From: Byssochlamys sp. IMV 00236
Taxonomy: Eukaryota > Ascomycota > Eurotiomycetes > Eurotiales > Thermoascaceae
Assembly (NCBI GenBank): GCA_001931875.2
Contig: MSJH02000818.1
Coordinates: forward strand, 186,001-250,000
Length of the DNA stretch: 64,000 bases
Direction of reading: 5' to 3'
A program made the position numbers and the translations under genes. This document shows positions 60,020 to 64,000 of this stretch, piece by piece (the first letter of the stretch is position 1; each line of letters starts with the position of its first letter). The notes below the pieces were generated by a model. It ran no database searches and had not been told where the DNA came from. It worked only from the letters and a program-made list of their open reading frames with translations.

Positions 60020-62179
60020 CTACACAGTCTTCGGAGACCTGGTTGGGGAAGCAGAAGGGTAGTCCACTACATCTGACAGTCTGATCTTCTTGGTCATCGG
60101 CTCACCAGAGCCATTGCTAGTGCTGTAACTGTTTGGAGCGGCCATGAAACTGGCACGCTCATGCAATTGGTGTTCCAGTTCGCTTATACGGCGCTTGAGG
60201 TCATCTTCCCGTCGCTGCGCATCTTCCAACGATTGTCGGAGGCGCACTTCAGAGTCGCGCACGATCATCTCTGACCGCCGCGCCGTCGCATCACTCTGTT
60301 CGAGTTCCGCGACGCGACCACGGAAGAGCTCGTTGATGACCTCCAACTCGCTCACGCGCGTCTTTAGCGACGTGTTGGCAGCAAGGAGACTCTCATACGT
60401 CTGTGGTGCTTCCATATGGCGGTCGACGACCGAAGAGGTTGAGCCTGGAGACGGCTGCCTCAGCTGCAGGGCCGGCAGGGTGTTCGATTGGTGGAACCCA
60501 TTTTCTCCCAGGGTAACACTATCGAACATGTGTTGCGGAGCAATGTTGGAGTTATGATGTTGCAGGGAAGGGATCCCGGGTGTGTTGGTCCGTGACACGG
60601 GAGAATTGGAACGATCCGAAGGGCCGGGTGACGTCTTTCGCGAGGCGCGACGGTAGCCATGCGACCCCAAGGGAGGCGTGCCAGCCTCCGATCTTGAAGC
60701 ATTCAGGCCGTTCGCATCGAGACCTCCAGCAGACTGGACATGTAACGCGATATCAGCATGTGTGCGACGGTAGGGTCGGAAAATGGAGGCAGGAAAAAAA
60801 CTCTTTTCGGGCCGCAACTCACCTTGCGCTTGGGTCCCTGACCGGCCGTCTTGACTCGGTTGCGACTCTTGATCACATCGGTCTTCAGGCTTATCGGACG
60901 GGGCCTTCCATGGAGTTTGAGAAAGAGGCCACAGGCATTGCACAGAACCGAACCGAGTTCGTCCCGACGCCAGAGAGGCGTGGTCGATGTGCCGCAATTC
61001 TGGCAGACGGGCTGTAATTGCGGTCGCTTCTGGTCAGTCAATGTGGTCGCCATGTCGTGGAAAACAGAGAAGAGGATGAGAAGAGGGTGGGCGTCGAGAA
61101 GGGAGAGGTGCAGGGGGACTGATAGTAGGGCAACCGGTGGATGTGCGGTGTTGATAAGATCTGGAGAGATTTGATGGTCTGGCGCGATAAGGAAACGAAA
61201 AGCGGGTGGTGCACGCCGTTCGCGGGTGCGAAGGGGGGCAGCCGGCGCCAAGACCGCGTCGACGCCAGGACCCCCGGCTGATAACGAGAGCCCAACACAG
61301 CGTCGCAGAGAGCCCAGGGGAACAGATAAGACAGACAGAGAGAGAGAAAGAGATCTTACCGGAGTGTTGCCCTGTCCGCCCGTTGTTGCTGCAGGCGACG
61401 AGGTTGCGTAGGTCATGTTGCTGCTGCTGCTGCTCAGGTTCGCGTTGACATGGCTCGAGGCTCTGGAGGTACACGTAGATCAGGTCAGCTCGTCCGATCT
61501 TGCACACGCTAGAGTAGTAGATCGATAATCATCACGCTCTCTCGAGTCGTTTTCTTTTCTTTTCTTGGTTTTTCATCTAACTCTTTGGTCACCCTTCTAG
61601 ACGCACGAGAGCCCGGGAGAGGGCTCTAGGGCGCGCTATAAGACTGATGCGTATATTGACGTCTATTTCCGGGGAAACAGGACCAAAAATGGAGCCTGAT
61701 ACGTACCGTAGCTGGGAAGTCGGAGCAGAGGCAACGGATGCCAGTGCTGACAGCCCCGGAAGCGATGGAGAGATAGACAGATGATACGGAGTGTTGTGGT
61801 CACTCCCACTGCCACTGCCAAAGCTGCTCCTGTTGTCCTCACCTGGTTGTAACGCGTTCGACGACGGAGAGGTAGAAGAAGGGCGCGAGATTCCAGCAGC
61901 TGCCGCGGTCGAGGCACGAGGCGACGAACGTTCGTCAATCGATGCGGGCTTGGTGCTGTACGCAGACAGATCGCGAGATTGGGCGGGCGACGACGACGGC
62001 GGATGCAAGGTCGGGTCGATGGGCGACGCCCGGAAAATAAGAGGAGCCACTGTAGAAGCCGTGGTGAAGGTGATTATATCGAGGCCCCGGAGGTCTCGAT
62101 GGTCGACTAGAGAGGTGGGAGTGGAGGAAGAATGAACCTGCTTCGAGACTCGTAGCAACCGAGCCGTCGTAAGATCCAA
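60020..62179 (-). CDS. areB: AreB-type GATA zinc-finger transcription factor with leucine-zipper-like C terminus
   Basis: AreB is the negative-acting nitrogen GATA factor of Aspergillus, related to yeast Dal80/Gzf3, Penicillium NreB and Neurospora ASD4, and counteracts AreA. Four exons: 62179-61707, 61462-61360, 61011-60823 and 60733-60020. The full form is about 492 residues. One GATA finger (CQNC, 17 residues, [19 protein letters not shown]) is encoded in exon 3. The C-terminal coiled coil of about 95 residues ([20 protein letters not shown] on) is the dimerisation region. The N-terminal third is Ser/Thr/Pro-rich. Exon 1 has no ATG: an in-frame stop lies at 62210-62212, leaving only near-cognate codons such as TTG 62179 or ACG 62170. 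AUG starts are available at 61416 in exon 2 (319 residues) and at 61053 inside intron 2, in frame with the finger (314 residues). The start coordinate given is therefore provisional. Confidence 0.88.
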
Positions 62180-62212
62180 GATTGCGTATTGGGCGGGAGA
62201 CGGGCCTGGTCA

Positions 62213-64000
62213 GCGCCGGAAGATGGATTAAAGATTAGATCCCTTGGTACTACAGGGATAAGAATACAGTATATTATCGTACACTGTCACGCAGATCGGA
62301 TGGTGGTCCGTCCAAAGGAAGGTGGTCTCAATTGGGGAGAAAATTGAGAGAGAAAGCCAGAGAGAACAAGGAGCGACTGCTGTTGGAAACTGCACAGGGA
62401 AATCTTGCACAGATACACGTCGGGAGCAGGGAAGTTGGGAGAGTTGTTTATCACCAGGTTGGAGTTGGGAACTAAAAAAAAAATATAAAAAAAAAAGCAG
62501 AAGCCTCAGAAAGCAAGACAGGAGAAGAAGCAACGCGACGGTGGATGACGGTGACTGACTATCGGTATCGATTCGACAGTGGGCGCGATCGTCGGCGGAG
62601 AGTTCAGGAACTTCCAGCCCGCTGAGAACCATCAGATTCGATCACTCGACCGCCACGATACGCCATGGCCGGGGGCGCAACGTCTGCTCTAGGCTGTTAT
62701 TGATAATCGGCTGCTTGGCCGGTTCGCCTTCGCTACAAATGACTGGTTATCGCGTCGTTCGGGGACCGCAATGCTGTGCATGCTGGAGATTTCTGCCCGG
62801 CACGCTTTACCAGGACGCGGCTAGTAGGGGAATCCGGGGCAGTTATCATTACATCCCTGCGTGCCCCTTTATTGAACATGCTTCCTGATAGAGGATCATT
62901 TCTAAAAATTCATCTCCTGGAGCCGGATAAGCCGAGCCACACGCAGTAGTGGCTCTCCAGGAGACGGCCAATAATGACAATCGTCAGATTGGCGTCTTAT
63001 CAGTACACAACAAGGCGTGTAGCTAGTCATAATAGTAACTAATAACGGAGTACGTATACTAGAAATAGCAGTATGTACACGTTAGAATAGTCCTCGCGGT
63101 CAAGAAGCCGCGTGCCGGGCCATATCAGTCGATGCATAACAGCTCCAACTTCCAAGGCACAACCAGCCAACATCGTGCCACAGCATGGACGTTGATAACG
63201 TGTCAAAATCTGATCCTAACCAGCCTACTTGGCGGTATGCTGCTGCCGTCCAGCCAGAATTCCTCTTGCATCTCGTCGTACGGTCTGACCTGTTCTGTAG
63301 CATGGAGCGCCCAGAGACTCCATTATTGGCACAGAGACGAGAGTAGGGTTTCTCCCATCTTTGTCCTCACGATAGTTATTATATATATATAATTTTTTTC
63401 CCTCTCTGGTTATCATGTCAGCCTCCGCTTATCGGGGCCGATAGCGACCTCTCAGGCCAGCAACGCTCATCCCTTGGACGCGGCCGCACGGGGACTAAAG
63501 ATGTTGTCCCGCTGCTTGGTGGGACTTTTTGGACACGCGTGTCCAGAATGAAACAGACATCGTGTTTCGTCTTGCCGCTCTGGAGGACCCTGAGATAAGC
63601 TCATTGTTGAGATGAAACTTGAAAGCATGAGAGCGTAGTCTATCTGCTAGGGAGATGGAGAGCCAGATAGATGGATAACTAACTCAGTCTTTCGAACCCA
63701 AAGCCATTCGACGAGAGGCATCAGCCTAGACTAAGGGGCATTCTGGATTCTGGAAGCACAGGTTAAGAAATAAGGGGTAAGATCCATTGCTAGCAGCTTT
63801 TCAGGTGGATTCCGCGGGTGGAGAAGCAATCATCATGGCTGTCTCTGTAGGACGGTAGATAGATAGAAGAAGCTGAACCAAACGGTGCTCAAAGATCCTT
63901 GTGGCTTGAGCATCAAGTAGTAATTCCCATAGATGTCCTTTTCGCTGTGATTGTGGTGGCCAAGTGAGATTCTCCTGGGTGTGGCTGGTGCAGAGTCCCA
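62213..64000. promoter_or_regulatory. Upstream region of areB with clustered GATA motifs
   Basis: No coding sequence is supported to the right edge. The minus-strand gene areB should be driven from here. HGATAR-type sites occur at 62701-62706, 62997-63002, 63193-63198, 63370-63375, 63410-63415, 63429-63434 and 63593-63598. A/T-rich stretches lie around 62476-62505 and 63380-63400. Autoregulation or AreA control is an inference from the motif cluster and the gene's identity. Confidence 0.5.

Noticed and set aside
62640..62680. ATG near 62666 (minus strand) as the upstream start exon of areB
   Set aside because: The frame from it closes after about 20 codons and no good donor connects it in phase to exon 1.

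Overview
The window is nuclear DNA of a filamentous ascomycete, most likely an Aspergillus or close Eurotiales relative. Introns are short (about 50-90 bp in most genes) with GTRNGT donors and CTAAC/CTGAC branch sites. The genes match Aspergillus-type families: a linked class V / class VII chitin synthase pair, NudM-type p150 dynactin and an AreB-type GATA factor. I see no operons, rRNA, CRISPR, convincing tRNA or intact transposon.

Layout, left to right. 1-8247 (minus): 5' part of csf1/BLTP1, a giant lipid-transfer protein that runs off the left edge. 8722-10929 (plus): DUF300/TMEM184 membrane protein in seven exons. 12036-13356 (plus): unrecognised disordered protein. 14408-18525 (minus): p150-Glued dynactin subunit. 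19206-20186 (minus): Sdt1-like HAD pyrimidine 5'-nucleotidase in five exons. 20648-23215 (plus): unrecognised 855-residue Arg/Pro/Tyr-rich protein. 23216-27700: AT-rich, gene-poor. 28706-32033 (plus): multi-KH RNA-binding protein. 33828-39593 (minus) and 42621-48166 (plus): head-to-head csmA (class V) and csmB (class VII) chitin synthases sharing a 3-kb intergenic region. 49390-50028 (plus): BLOC1S1-like subunit. 50488-53840 (minus): PMS1 mismatch-repair protein, interrupted by a 20-N assembly gap. 54206-55808 (minus): TMS1/SERINC. 56254-58275 (plus): Mch1-like MFS transporter in eight exons. 60020-62179 (minus): AreB-like GATA repressor whose longest form has no AUG in its first exon. 62213-64000: areB upstream region.

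The genes are mostly conserved housekeeping or growth genes, not a secondary-metabolite cluster. Several act in polarised growth and membrane traffic: dynactin, the two myosin-like chitin synthases, BLOC-1, Csf1 and SERINC. The one clearly meaningful physical arrangement is the csmA/csmB divergent pair. The other divergent pairs (8248-8721, 20187-20647, 55809-56253) have compact shared promoters but no evident functional link.

Exon boundaries were built by hand from splice signals, reading-frame continuity and family knowledge. All coding lengths close in frame except PMS1, where the gap prevents it. No searches were run. The hunt gave mainly gene-structure observations (non-AUG start, alternative mitochondrial-type start, micro-exons, tandem acceptor, assembly gap) and two uncharacterised fungal proteins, not a clearly new biological system.
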